Assembly (NCBI GenBank): GCA_964503665.1
Contig: CAZDAR010000022.1
Span: 1 to 39,022, forward strand
Direction: 5' to 3'
DNA: 39,022 nt
Source of the DNA: 40-80 sp964503665
Lineage (GTDB): Bacteria > Bacteroidota > Bacteroidia > Flavobacteriales_D > Crocinitomicaceae
The first letter of the stretch is position 1. Every line of letters starts with the position of its first letter. The translations under genes and the position numbers were made by a program. Below are positions 27,671-35,479 of the stretch, one piece after another. The notes beneath the pieces were generated by a model. The model saw only the letters and a program-made list of their open reading frames with translations, was not told the DNA's origin and ran no database searches.

Positions 27671-28709
27671 ATTAACGTATGCTCCACTAACTTTTAAACG
27701 TCCCAGCGGAACGAGTAGAGGTATATTGACGGAGAAACATGCGTGGTATATTACATTGTCCTCTTCCAAAAGCAATATAAAAGGTATTGGAGAAGTGAGT
27801 ATTATTCCCGGACTGACAAAAGAATTTATCGATTTAGAAAGCTATCAAAAGTGGTTAGAAGAAAGTATTCAATTACTGAACGATACTCAAATAGACAAAA
27901 CTGATTTTCTGTCTTTCATCGATCAATGGTACGATAAACCATCGCTTTTCTTTGGATTAGAAACGGCTTATTATGATTTCATTTCAGGTGGAAATCAGTT
28001 ACTATTTGACACACCTTTTTCCAGAGGCGAAAAAAGTATTCCCATCAATGGATTAATTTGGATGGGCGATGAAAACTTTATGAAAGAGCAAATCGACCAA
28101 AAAATAACAGAAGGCTACTCATGTATCAAGATGAAAATTGGGGCGATTGATTTCGAAAAAGAAATAAAGCTCTTACAGTTTATTCGAAAGCACTATTCAG
28201 CAGATAAAATGATTCTTCGTGTAGATGCCAACGGTGTCTTTTCATTTACTGAAGCTTTGGATAAATTAGAACGATTGGCTACATCAGATATTCACTCTAT
28301 CGAACAACCGATAAAAGCAGGTCAGTGGGAAAACATGCGTATTTTATGTGAGCAAACACCTTGTCCGATTGCACTAGATGAAGAACTAATCGGTGTGTAT
28401 GATTCTACTAAAAAGAAAGAATTATTGAAGATGATTCAACCACAATACATTATCTTGAAACCAAGTCTCCATGGCGGAATTAAAGGTTGTCAGGAATGGA
28501 TTGATTTATCCACTTCACTTGGCATTCCGTGGTGGATGACATCTGCTTTAGAATCGAATATTGGATTAAATGCTATTGCGCAATTTGTTTCTACGTATGC
28601 TATTTCATTACACCAAGGATTAGGAACTGGAAGTTTGTTTGTGGAAAATACACCTGCAACGACAGAAGTTCAAAATGGACAATTAGTGAAAATAAAAAAG
28701 GAAGATTAA
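27657..28709 (+). CDS. menC: o-succinylbenzoate synthase
   Basis: A 350-residue enolase-superfamily enzyme that dehydrates SHCHC to o-succinylbenzoate in menaquinone synthesis. The barrel carries the expected catalytic set: the KMK pair K158/K160, metal ligands D190 (RVDANG), E216 (SIEQPI) and D241 (ALDEE), and K268 (ILKPS). These positions set it apart from muconate cycloisomerases only by context, and the adjacent menA makes MenC the clear choice. The other men genes are not in the window. Its stop codon lies within the loop of the terminator. Confidence 0.94.
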   Translation: MFHFELTYAPLTFKRPSGTSRGILTEKHAWYITLSSSKSNIKGIGEVSIIPGLTKEFIDLESYQKWLEESIQLLNDTQIDKTDFLSFIDQWYDKPSLFFGLETAYYDFISGGNQLLFDTPFSRGEKSIPINGLIWMGDENFMKEQIDQKITEGYSCIKMKIGAIDFEKEIKLLQFIRKHYSADKMILRVDANGVFSFTEALDKLERLATSDIHSIEQPIKAGQWENMRILCEQTPCPIALDEELIGVYDSTKKKELLKMIQPQYIILKPSLHGGIKGCQEWIDLSTSLGIPWWMTSALESNIGLNAIAQFVSTYAISLHQGLGTGSLFVENTPATTEVQNGQLVKIKKED

Positions 28710-28727
28710 AGTTTAGTCTTCCTTTTT
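28694..28727. terminator. Shared convergent terminator of menC and ettA
   Basis: AAAAAGGAAGA (28695-28705) pairs with TCTTCCTTTTT (28717-28727). The A and T flanks allow termination from both strands. The menC stop codon (28707-28709) is in the loop. Confidence 0.8.
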
Positions 28728-28749
28728 CCATTCTATAATTCAAAACGCT

Positions 28750-30432
28750 TTACGCTAATTTCTTATAACGAATACGCTTCGGTGCACTATCACCTAATCG
28801 CTTTTTCTTATTCTCTTCGTAATCGGAGTAAGAGCCTTCAAACCAGTACACTTCTGAATCACCTTCAAAAGCTAAGATATGCGTACAAATACGGTCTAGG
28901 AACCATCTGTCGTGTGAAATAACTACAGCACAACCAGAGAAGTCTAAAATCCCTTCTTCTAGTGCTCTAAGCGTGTTCACGTCAATGTCGTTGGTTGGCT
29001 CGTCCAGTAAAAGTACGTTTGCTTCTGTTTTCAAGGTCATCGCTAAATGCAAGCGGTTTCTTTCTCCTCCTGAAAGGATACCTACTTTTTTATTTTGGTC
29101 GGAACCATTAAAGTTAAACTTAGACAAATACGCTCTCGCATTGAACTTTTGATTTCCAATTTCTATGAATTCTAATCCATTGGAAACGACTTCAAAAACA
29201 GTTTTGTCAGGATGAATATCCTTGTGAGTTTGGTCGACATACCCTAATTTTACCGTTTCTCCAACTGTAAATTCACCCGCATCTGGTTGTAATTCACCCA
29301 TTATCATTTTGAAAATGGTGGTTTTACCTGCACCATTCGGCCCAATAACACCTACGATTCCTGCTGGTGGTAATTTAAAGTTTAAATCATCATACAACAA
29401 TTTATCTCCAAATGCTTTTTTAACATGTACGGCATCAATCACATTTGTTCCAAGACGAGGGCCATTTGGAATTGGAATTTCCAATGTTGCCTCTCTTTCC
29501 TTCATATCCTCTGCTTGTAATTTATCGTAATTTGATAAACGTGCTTTCGATTTCGCTTGACGTGCTTTAGGATTCATACGCACCCATTCCAACTCTCGTT
29601 CCAACATCTTCTGACGTTTAGAAGTTTGCTTTTCTTCTTCCTGAAGACGTTTTCCTTTCTGCTCTAACCAAGAAGAATAATTTCCTTTCCAAGGAATACC
29701 TTCTCCTCTATCCAATTCTAAAATCCAACCCGCTACATTATCCAAGAAATAACGGTCGTGAGTTACGGCAATTACGGTTCCTTTATACTGTTGTAAATGT
29801 TGTTCTAACCAGTCAATTGATTCTGCATCTAAGTGGTTGGTCGGCTCATCTAATAACAATACATCTGGCGTTTTAAGTAGTAAACGACACAATGCTACAC
29901 GGCGTTTTTCACCTCCAGAAAGAGTGTCTATCAATTGATCATCCGGTGGACAACGCAACGCATCCATGGCACGTTCTAATTTCGTGTCCAATTCCCAAGC
30001 GTCCAAGGCATCAATTTTATCTTGTACCACTCCTTGACGAGCAATTAATTTATCCATCTTATCTGAATCATTCAACACCTCTTCGTCCATGAAAGCGTTG
30101 TTGATTTCTTCGTATTCATTCAAAACATCTACTGTTTCTTGAACACCTTCCATCACAATTTCTTTCACTGTTTTTGTAGGATCTAATTCGGGCTCTTGTG
30201 GTAAATAACCGACAGAATAACCATCCGCAAAAACCACATCTCCTTGATACGATTGGTCAATACCTGCGATAATTTTCATTACCGTTGATTTTCCAGAACC
30301 ATTCAATCCGATAATGCCAATTTTCGCTCCATAAAAGAAGCTGAGATAGATGTTTTTTATAATAGGTTTCCCTTGCGGTGTTGTCTTCGAAACATTCACC
30401 ATTGAAAAGATAATCTTCTTATCGTCCGACAT
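28750..30432 (-). CDS. ettA: ABC-F ATPase, EttA-type translational throttle
   Basis: A 560-residue cytoplasmic protein with two ABC ATPase domains and no membrane segments. EttA binds the ribosomal E site and gates the first peptide bond according to the ATP/ADP ratio. Walker A motifs GLNGSGKST and GPNGAGKTT, signatures LSGGEKRR and LSGGERNR, and Walker B LLLDEPTNHLD and LLLDEPTNDID are intact. The linker is lysine- and arginine-rich and contains NPKARQAKSKARLSNY, typical of EttA. The ATG at 30432 is chosen. The longer frame to 30459 begins with TTG inside a promoter -7 box. Confidence 0.94.
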   Translation of the reverse strand: MSDDKKIIFSMVNVSKTTPQGKPIIKNIYLSFFYGAKIGIIGLNGSGKSTVMKIIAGIDQSYQGDVVFADGYSVGYLPQEPELDPTKTVKEIVMEGVQETVDVLNEYEEINNAFMDEEVLNDSDKMDKLIARQGVVQDKIDALDAWELDTKLERAMDALRCPPDDQLIDTLSGGEKRRVALCRLLLKTPDVLLLDEPTNHLDAESIDWLEQHLQQYKGTVIAVTHDRYFLDNVAGWILELDRGEGIPWKGNYSSWLEQKGKRLQEEEKQTSKRQKMLERELEWVRMNPKARQAKSKARLSNYDKLQAEDMKEREATLEIPIPNGPRLGTNVIDAVHVKKAFGDKLLYDDLNFKLPPAGIVGVIGPNGAGKTTIFKMIMGELQPDAGEFTVGETVKLGYVDQTHKDIHPDKTVFEVVSNGLEFIEIGNQKFNARAYLSKFNFNGSDQNKKVGILSGGERNRLHLAMTLKTEANVLLLDEPTNDIDVNTLRALEEGILDFSGCAVVISHDRWFLDRICTHILAFEGDSEVYWFEGSYSDYEENKKKRLGDSAPKRIRYKKLA

Positions 30433-30456
30433 ATTTTTAACGTTTTTATTCTTTAA

Positions 30457-30464
30457 CAAAGATA
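30457..30464 (-). promoter_or_regulatory. -7 box upstream of ettA
   Basis: The minus strand reads TATCTTTG, matching TAnnTTTG, 24 bp before the ATG at 30432. It overlaps the TTG that would start the longer reading frame, arguing against that start. No clear -33 TTG is seen. Confidence 0.45.
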
Positions 30465-30495
30465 GGTAATATAGTTGAATGTTGATTTGCTAGAG

Positions 30496-32523
30496 TTATA
30501 CCAAACCCGCTCTTTTCAACAAAGCATCCACGGATGGTTCTTTTCCTCTAAATCGTTTGTACAATATCATTGGATGCTCTGTTCCTCCTTTGGAAAGTAT
30601 ATTATCCTTGAATTTATTGGCAATCTCTCGGTTGAAAATTCCGTTTTCTTTGAAGTATTCAAACGCATCTGCATCTAACACTTCTGCCCATTTATAAGAG
30701 TAATATCCGGAGGAATAACCACCATTGAAAATATGTGAGAACGACGGACTCATCGCATTTTCCTTTACATCTGGATACAATTGAGTAGCGGCAAATTGTT
30801 GACTTTCAAATTCTTTTAAATTAGTAATGTTAGATGGATTTTGTCCGTGCCACCCCATGTCTAACATTCCAAATGATAATTGACGCATCGTTGCCATACC
30901 TTCTTGAAAACTAGCACTTTCTTTAATTTTCTGAACGTACTCCATCGGAATTACTTCTCCTGTTTCGTAGTGCTTTGCAAACAATTCCAATGCTTCTTTT
31001 TCATAACACCAATTTTCCAATACTTGTGATGGTAATTCGACGAAATCCCAATAAACAGACGTTCCTGACAGGTTCGGATAAATCGTGTCTGCTAACATAC
31101 CGTGAAGTGCGTGCCCAAACTCGTGAAATAAAGTCGTTACTTCGTTAAAAGTCAATAAAGACGGTTTGGTTGCTGTTGGTTTCGTGAAATTGCAAACAAT
31201 TGAAACATGTGGACGTTCATTCTTTCCATCTTTAACGTATTGCGGTTTGAACGACGTCATCCAAGCACCATTTCGTTTTCCTTTTCTTGGGAAGAAATCA
31301 GCATAAAAAACGGCTACAAAATTGTCACTTTCGTCTTTTACTTCGTAGGTCTTAACATCCTCGTGATATTTATCAATGGTGCTCACTTCAATAAAGTTCA
31401 AACTATACAAACGTTTCGCTACTTCAAAAACGCCATTTAAGACATTCTCCAGTTTGAAATACGGCTTCAACAATTCATCATCTAAGGAGAAAAGCTCTTG
31501 CTTTAATTTCTCCGAATAATAGCTACCGTCCCATTTTTCAAGATGGTCGATCCCGTCTAATTTCTTAGCAAACACCTCTAATTCTTTAAATTCTCTTTCT
31601 GCGGCTGGTTTTGACTTAGTCAATAAGTCTGCTAAGAAAGCAGTAACTTCTTTTGGCGATTGTGCCATGCGTTCTTCTAGTACAAAATGAGCATGTGATT
31701 CATACCCCAATAACTGTGCTCTTTCATAACGTAAACGTGCTATTTTCAAGACGTTTTGCTCGTTGTTATTTTTATTATTTTGAAATGCTTTTTTACCGTT
31801 TGCGATAGAAATTTCTTTTCGTAATGCACGATTTTTCGCATACGTCATAAACGGAATAAGACTCGGGTAATCCAATGAAATTATCCAACCTTCTTTCCCT
31901 TCCGATTTGGCTAATTCAGCCGCTGCTTCAATCGCTCCTTGTGGTAAGCCTTCTAAATCATTTTCATCTGTTAAATGCATACGATATGCATTTTGGTCGT
32001 CTAGAATATTTTTTCCGTATTCTAATTTTAACACCGAAAGTTCATTGTCTAACGTTCTTAGTTTTTGTTGATCTACTTCGTTTAATAACGCTCCGTTTCT
32101 CACAAATGATTTGTAAGTAGATTCCAAAAGCATTTCTTGCTCAGAAGACAAAGTCAAGGTGTTTTTGATATCATAAACGGCCTTAATTCGCTTAAACAAT
32201 TTTGGATTTAGCGTGATGTCATTACCAAACTCTGCCAATTTCGGAGCAATTTCTTGCGCTATAGCTTCGATTTCATCATTTGTTTCAGCAGAATGTAAAT
32301 TAAAGAAAATAGAAGAAACTCGTTCCAACTGCATTCCTGAATAAGCCAATGCTTCAAGTGTGTTTTCAAACGTCGGAGGAGCTGAATTGTCCGCTATTTC
32401 GTCAATTTCTTTTTTAGCTGTTGCAATGGTTGTTTCAAAAGCTGGAATAAAATCGGCATTCGTGATTTTAGAAAATGGTGCCGTATCGTGTTTTGTTGTA
32501 AATTGTTGTGTTAAACTGTTCAT
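30496..32523 (-). CDS. M3-family oligopeptidase (Dcp/oligopeptidase A type)
   Basis: A 675-residue zinc peptidase that degrades short peptides, probably those released by proteases. The active site is HEFGH (H467, E468, H471). The third zinc ligand lies in the WDFVELPSQ segment about 28 residues later, and SYKWAEVLDADAF near the C-terminus is also conserved. There is no signal peptide, so it is likely cytoplasmic. Length matches Dcp and PrlC. It lies just downstream of the AAA+/DUF4143 ATPase gene but has its own -7 box. Confidence 0.93.
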   Translation of the reverse strand: MNSLTQQFTTKHDTAPFSKITNADFIPAFETTIATAKKEIDEIADNSAPPTFENTLEALAYSGMQLERVSSIFFNLHSAETNDEIEAIAQEIAPKLAEFGNDITLNPKLFKRIKAVYDIKNTLTLSSEQEMLLESTYKSFVRNGALLNEVDQQKLRTLDNELSVLKLEYGKNILDDQNAYRMHLTDENDLEGLPQGAIEAAAELAKSEGKEGWIISLDYPSLIPFMTYAKNRALRKEISIANGKKAFQNNKNNNEQNVLKIARLRYERAQLLGYESHAHFVLEERMAQSPKEVTAFLADLLTKSKPAAEREFKELEVFAKKLDGIDHLEKWDGSYYSEKLKQELFSLDDELLKPYFKLENVLNGVFEVAKRLYSLNFIEVSTIDKYHEDVKTYEVKDESDNFVAVFYADFFPRKGKRNGAWMTSFKPQYVKDGKNERPHVSIVCNFTKPTATKPSLLTFNEVTTLFHEFGHALHGMLADTIYPNLSGTSVYWDFVELPSQVLENWCYEKEALELFAKHYETGEVIPMEYVQKIKESASFQEGMATMRQLSFGMLDMGWHGQNPSNITNLKEFESQQFAATQLYPDVKENAMSPSFSHIFNGGYSSGYYSYKWAEVLDADAFEYFKENGIFNREIANKFKDNILSKGGTEHPMILYKRFRGKEPSVDALLKRAGLV

Positions 32524-32567
32524 ATTTATTGTGTGAATTACAAATGGTGATTATTTATTTCCGTTAG

Positions 32568-32575
32568 CAAAAGTA
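32568..32575 (-). promoter_or_regulatory. -7 box upstream of the M3 peptidase gene
   Basis: The minus strand reads TACTTTTG, a full match to TAnnTTTG, 45 bp before the start codon and between the ATPase stop and the peptidase start. No TTG lies at the 19-bp distance. Confidence 0.4.
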
Positions 32576-32595
32576 GTGACAAAAAATAATTAAAG

Positions 32596-33756
32596 CTAAA
32601 TTCCAAAATCTTTCCAAGGAACTACTTTTCCTGCCGTCCGATTTTGTGATTGATCACCATTGAAAACTAAATTCTTACGGAGATTTTTCCAGCCTGAAAT
32701 AGCTTCAAAGTGCGTCAAGCCTTTAAACATGTCGGGCATTATCGTCATCGAAGCTTTGAATTCGACAGCAGAAAAGCCCTCATCTCCTTCCGTTAATAAA
32801 TCGACTTCGTTTCCATTGGAATCACGCCAGAACCACACATCTTTCAAATCATTATGGTGATGCATCTGCTTGACATATTCAGCAATCATTAAGTTTTCAA
32901 ATAACATTCCTTTGACAGGATCTGTTTGTAATTTTTTGACATCTCGAATTTTCAGTAAATGACACAATAATCCCGTATCGTAAAAATACAATTTAGGAGT
33001 TTTCACAATGCGCTTACTAAAGTTTTTAAAATAGGGTTGCACTTGAAAAACAATAAAACTATTTTCCAATGCCGACAACCATGATTTCGCCGTTGGTTGC
33101 GTAATACCACATTCGTTGGCCAGACTATTCAAATTCAATAACTGCCCTGCTCTTGTGGCGCATAATGCCAAAAAATTCTGAAACGAATGCATATCACGAA
33201 TATTGATTAACGTGGTAATATCGCGTTGAATATACGTTTGAATATAGTTAGAATAAAAATCCTTAGATGGAATATTACGTGTATAAATAGCTGGATAAAA
33301 ACCTCTAATCAAATTAGTTAGACTATCTGTTTCATCTAACCAATTTTCAGCTTTCATTTCTTGAAAATCTAGTGGAAAAAGTTTAAAAATTGCGACACGA
33401 CCAGCGAGACTCTGCGTAATCGTTTCCATCAAGTGAAAATTCTGAGAACCAGATAAAATATATTGCCCCATGATACCATCTTGATCGACTTTATCTTGTA
33501 AATAAGAGAACAAATGTGGCACACGTTGCACTTCGTCAAAGATGACTTTTTTATCGTATTCTCTCAAAAACCCATTCGGATCATTTTGCGCATACAAACG
33601 AAAATCAGGATTTTCAAGATTAACATAACGATAATCTGAAAACATATTTTTAAGGAATGTTGTTTTTCCTGATTGACGAGGTCCGGTAATGGTAACAATA
33701 GGATATTTACTCAACAACTTTTGAACAGGTAAAAATAGATTTCTTTTAATAGACAT
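32596..33756 (-). CDS. AAA+ ATPase with DUF4143 (PD-(D/E)XK-like) domain
   Basis: A 386-residue protein of the AAA_14-DUF4143 family. The ATPase part has Walker A GPRQSGKTT (25-33), Walker B VIFDEVQRVP (71-80) and a sensor region LSGSQNFHLMETITQSLAGR (101-120). A winged-helix-like stretch (about 195-240) follows. The C-terminal DUF4143 segment contains NGNEVDLL and AVEFKAS, the spaced acidic residues and lysine of a PD-(D/E)XK nuclease-like fold. These proteins are common, scattered in genomes and of unknown function; a stress, antitoxin-like or DNA-handling role has been suggested but is not shown here. Upstream is the 22-bp-period repeat array (33791-33945), which is exceptional and likely linked to this gene. 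Confidence 0.9.
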   Translation of the reverse strand: MSIKRNLFLPVQKLLSKYPIVTITGPRQSGKTTFLKNMFSDYRYVNLENPDFRLYAQNDPNGFLREYDKKVIFDEVQRVPHLFSYLQDKVDQDGIMGQYILSGSQNFHLMETITQSLAGRVAIFKLFPLDFQEMKAENWLDETDSLTNLIRGFYPAIYTRNIPSKDFYSNYIQTYIQRDITTLINIRDMHSFQNFLALCATRAGQLLNLNSLANECGITQPTAKSWLSALENSFIVFQVQPYFKNFSKRIVKTPKLYFYDTGLLCHLLKIRDVKKLQTDPVKGMLFENLMIAEYVKQMHHHNDLKDVWFWRDSNGNEVDLLTEGDEGFSAVEFKASMTIMPDMFKGLTHFEAISGWKNLRKNLVFNGDQSQNRTAGKVVPWKDFGI

Positions 33757-33774
33757 AACTCATTATATATCCAA

Positions 33775-33804
33775 CAAATATGAGAATATATTTTGAAATT
33801 ACAA
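33775..33804 (-). promoter_or_regulatory. Probable promoter of the DUF4143 ATPase, overlapping the repeat array
   Basis: On the minus strand TTG (33802-33804) is followed after 19 bp by CATATTTG (33775-33782), seven of eight matches to TAnnTTTG, 18 bp before the ATG. The TTG falls inside array unit 1, where that unit departs from the consensus (ACAA instead of ACAT). The array therefore abuts and overlaps the promoter. Confidence 0.5.
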
Positions 33805-33945
33805 TGATAAAATTTTAAAATAACATATTATCAATTTTGAAATAACATACTTATCATTTTGAAATTACATAATATTTATTTTGAAATAACATAGAGCTAA
33901 CTTTGAAATAACATAAACTATATTTTGAAAGATCCTATTTCAAAA
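33791..33945. repeat. Phased array: six direct 22-bp units plus a terminal inverted pair
   Basis: Units start at 33791, 33813, 33835, 33857, 33879 and 33901, an exact 22-bp period. Each has the 14-bp motif TTTTGAAATAACAT (two perfect, three with one mismatch, one with two) followed by 8 bp that differ between units: TGATAAAA, ATTATCAA, ACTTATCA, AATATTTA, AGAGCTAA and AAACTATA. A seventh start at 33923 keeps only TTTTGAAA and pairs with an inverted copy TTTCAAAA (33938-33945). Conserved half, variable half and strict spacing of about two helical turns suggest cooperative protein binding on one DNA face. Spacers are far too short for CRISPR. Confidence 0.9.
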
Positions 33946-34192
33946 GCGAATATAAATCAACCCATTCAGCTTCATTTACTACCGAAAAAGGCGCTTCCAA
34001 ACTTAGCATATCTTGAATTCGAAGCATTTCGGGATACTGATTTGCTTCGATGATATAATGTCGTTTTAAATTTCCAACAAGTTGAATTTCTTCAAATAAT
34101 TTAGGACTGCAAATCTTATAGAAACTTTTCCCGTTGGACAGCTTACGATATTGTGGAAATTGAGAATTATCGGATGTATTCATGGATGTCAT
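33935..34192 (-). CDS. Small hypothetical protein downstream of the helicase gene
   Basis: An 85-residue hydrophilic protein that I cannot assign to a named family, although the wording RKLSNGKSFYKI and QYPEMLRIQDML seems familiar from other Bacteroidota small proteins. No signal peptide or membrane segment is visible. It starts 15 bp after the helicase stop, so it is probably the last gene of the ROK-helicase operon. Its final codons and stop (CTTTTGAAATAG on the minus strand) coincide with the inverted unit of the repeat array. A second in-frame ATG lies at codon 4. Confidence 0.65.
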   Translation of the reverse strand: MTSMNTSDNSQFPQYRKLSNGKSFYKICSPKLFEEIQLVGNLKRHYIIEANQYPEMLRIQDMLSLEAPFSVVNEAEWVDLYSLLK

Positions 34193-34207
34193 TTAGTATT
34201 GAAAAAA

Positions 34208-35467
34208 TTAATAACACTTTTTCATTCGGACACTTACGCGCTTGATTTTCGTATTGGCAATTTGTTCTTTAATGCGTTTGTAAACTTGCCTTTCAATAGT
34301 TACATAAGCATGGTTGTCAAAGATATCAATACCATTAATCGCCTTACCATCAACACCCAATTCTTGACATAAATAACCGACAAAATCAGTCTTACGTAAC
34401 TTTTGTTTTCGACCTGCATCACAGTATAAAGTGACATAACTCCCACTTGGGTGAGCGTCTATTTTTGGTAGTTTAGAAGCGTCGGGAAACGAATAATCGG
34501 ATGATTGAGAAGCAAAATAAACAACGGCTCCCGGTTGTCCATTTCGTCCAGTACGACCATTCCGATGTGTTTGTGTTGTCTCATCTAACGCCGGTTGGTA
34601 GTGAATTACAATATTCACTTGTGGCAAATCCAATCCTCTAGCAGCGAGGTCTGTACACAATAAAATACGAGCAGAATCACGATTGAATTTGATATAAGCA
34701 CGTTCGCGTTCGCTTTGCTTAAGTCCGCCATGATAAATAGCGGCAGAAATTCGATTGTATTGTAAGTGCTCATTAATACGCTCGCATGCTTCTCTATGTG
34801 TGCAAAAAACGATAATTCGCTCGTTTTTATACGTGACTAAAAAGTCGACTAATTGTTCTACTTTCTCGGCCTCTTCTACTTCCACTTGATAGAAATCAAT
34901 AAGTGGTTTCGAAACTTTTAATAAATCAATGACTTTCCATGGATATTTTGTCAAAATACTATCGGAATTGTCCAATTTAGTAGCACTACACAACTGAATC
35001 GCTTGCCATTTATTAGCGGTCAGAAATTGGTTCACTTCTTCGCGAAAATTAAGTTCTAACAACTTATCGTATTCATCGATAATTAATTGCTGAAAATCAG
35101 AGAACTCAAAACTTTCGCGTCTCCAGTGATCCAATAATCGTCCTGGAGTTCCTATCACAATTTGAGGATTATTCTTCAATTGATTAAGTTCATGTTCGAT
35201 AGCATGACCACCATAACAACTCACCACAGGAAAGGTCGGTAAAAACTTTTTAAAATTCTCACTTAATTGTAAAACCAATTCTCGAGTAGGTGAAATAATG
35301 AGTAGCGGAAATAAATTGTTTTCCAAAGCCTTTACTAAGAAGGCCAAAGTCTTACCGCTTCCAGTTGGTGCTAAAAGAATATTATGCGTTTTTGCTTCGT
35401 GCCAATATTCACTTTGAATATCGTTTTCTTGGAAATTAAACGTTTCCAAAAAAGCTTTATAATCCAT
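34208..35467 (-). CDS. DbpA-like DEAD-box RNA helicase
   Basis: A 419-residue ATP-dependent RNA helicase, probably in ribosome assembly. Motif I is APTGSGKT (33-40), Ia PTREL (60-64), Ib GTPGR (106-110), II DEYD (131-134) and III SAT (161-163); motif V is TDLAARGLD and VI HRNGRTGR. Motif II has tyrosine where DEAD has alanine. The C-terminal 75 residues, from SYVTLYCDAGRKQKLRKTDF to VSVRMKK, match the DbpA RNA-binding domain that recognises 23S rRNA hairpin 92 in E. coli. The N-terminal Q-motif region is shorter than usual. The start lies 12 bp after the ROK kinase stop. Confidence 0.88.
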   Translation of the reverse strand: MDYKAFLETFNFQENDIQSEYWHEAKTHNILLAPTGSGKTLAFLVKALENNLFPLLIISPTRELVLQLSENFKKFLPTFPVVSCYGGHAIEHELNQLKNNPQIVIGTPGRLLDHWRRESFEFSDFQQLIIDEYDKLLELNFREEVNQFLTANKWQAIQLCSATKLDNSDSILTKYPWKVIDLLKVSKPLIDFYQVEVEEAEKVEQLVDFLVTYKNERIIVFCTHREACERINEHLQYNRISAAIYHGGLKQSERERAYIKFNRDSARILLCTDLAARGLDLPQVNIVIHYQPALDETTQTHRNGRTGRNGQPGAVVYFASQSSDYSFPDASKLPKIDAHPSGSYVTLYCDAGRKQKLRKTDFVGYLCQELGVDGKAINGIDIFDNHAYVTIERQVYKRIKEQIANTKIKRVSVRMKKCY

Positions 35468-35479
35468 ATATATGGTAAA

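Noticed and set aside
30433..30459. Nine extra N-terminal residues for ettA
   Set aside because: The start would be a TTG inside a -7 promoter box, and the family normally begins near MSDDKK.
33791..33945. Reading the 22-bp array as a CRISPR
   Set aside because: Repeats are 14 bp and spacers 8 bp, far below CRISPR sizes; no cas genes are present, and the repeat conservation is imperfect.
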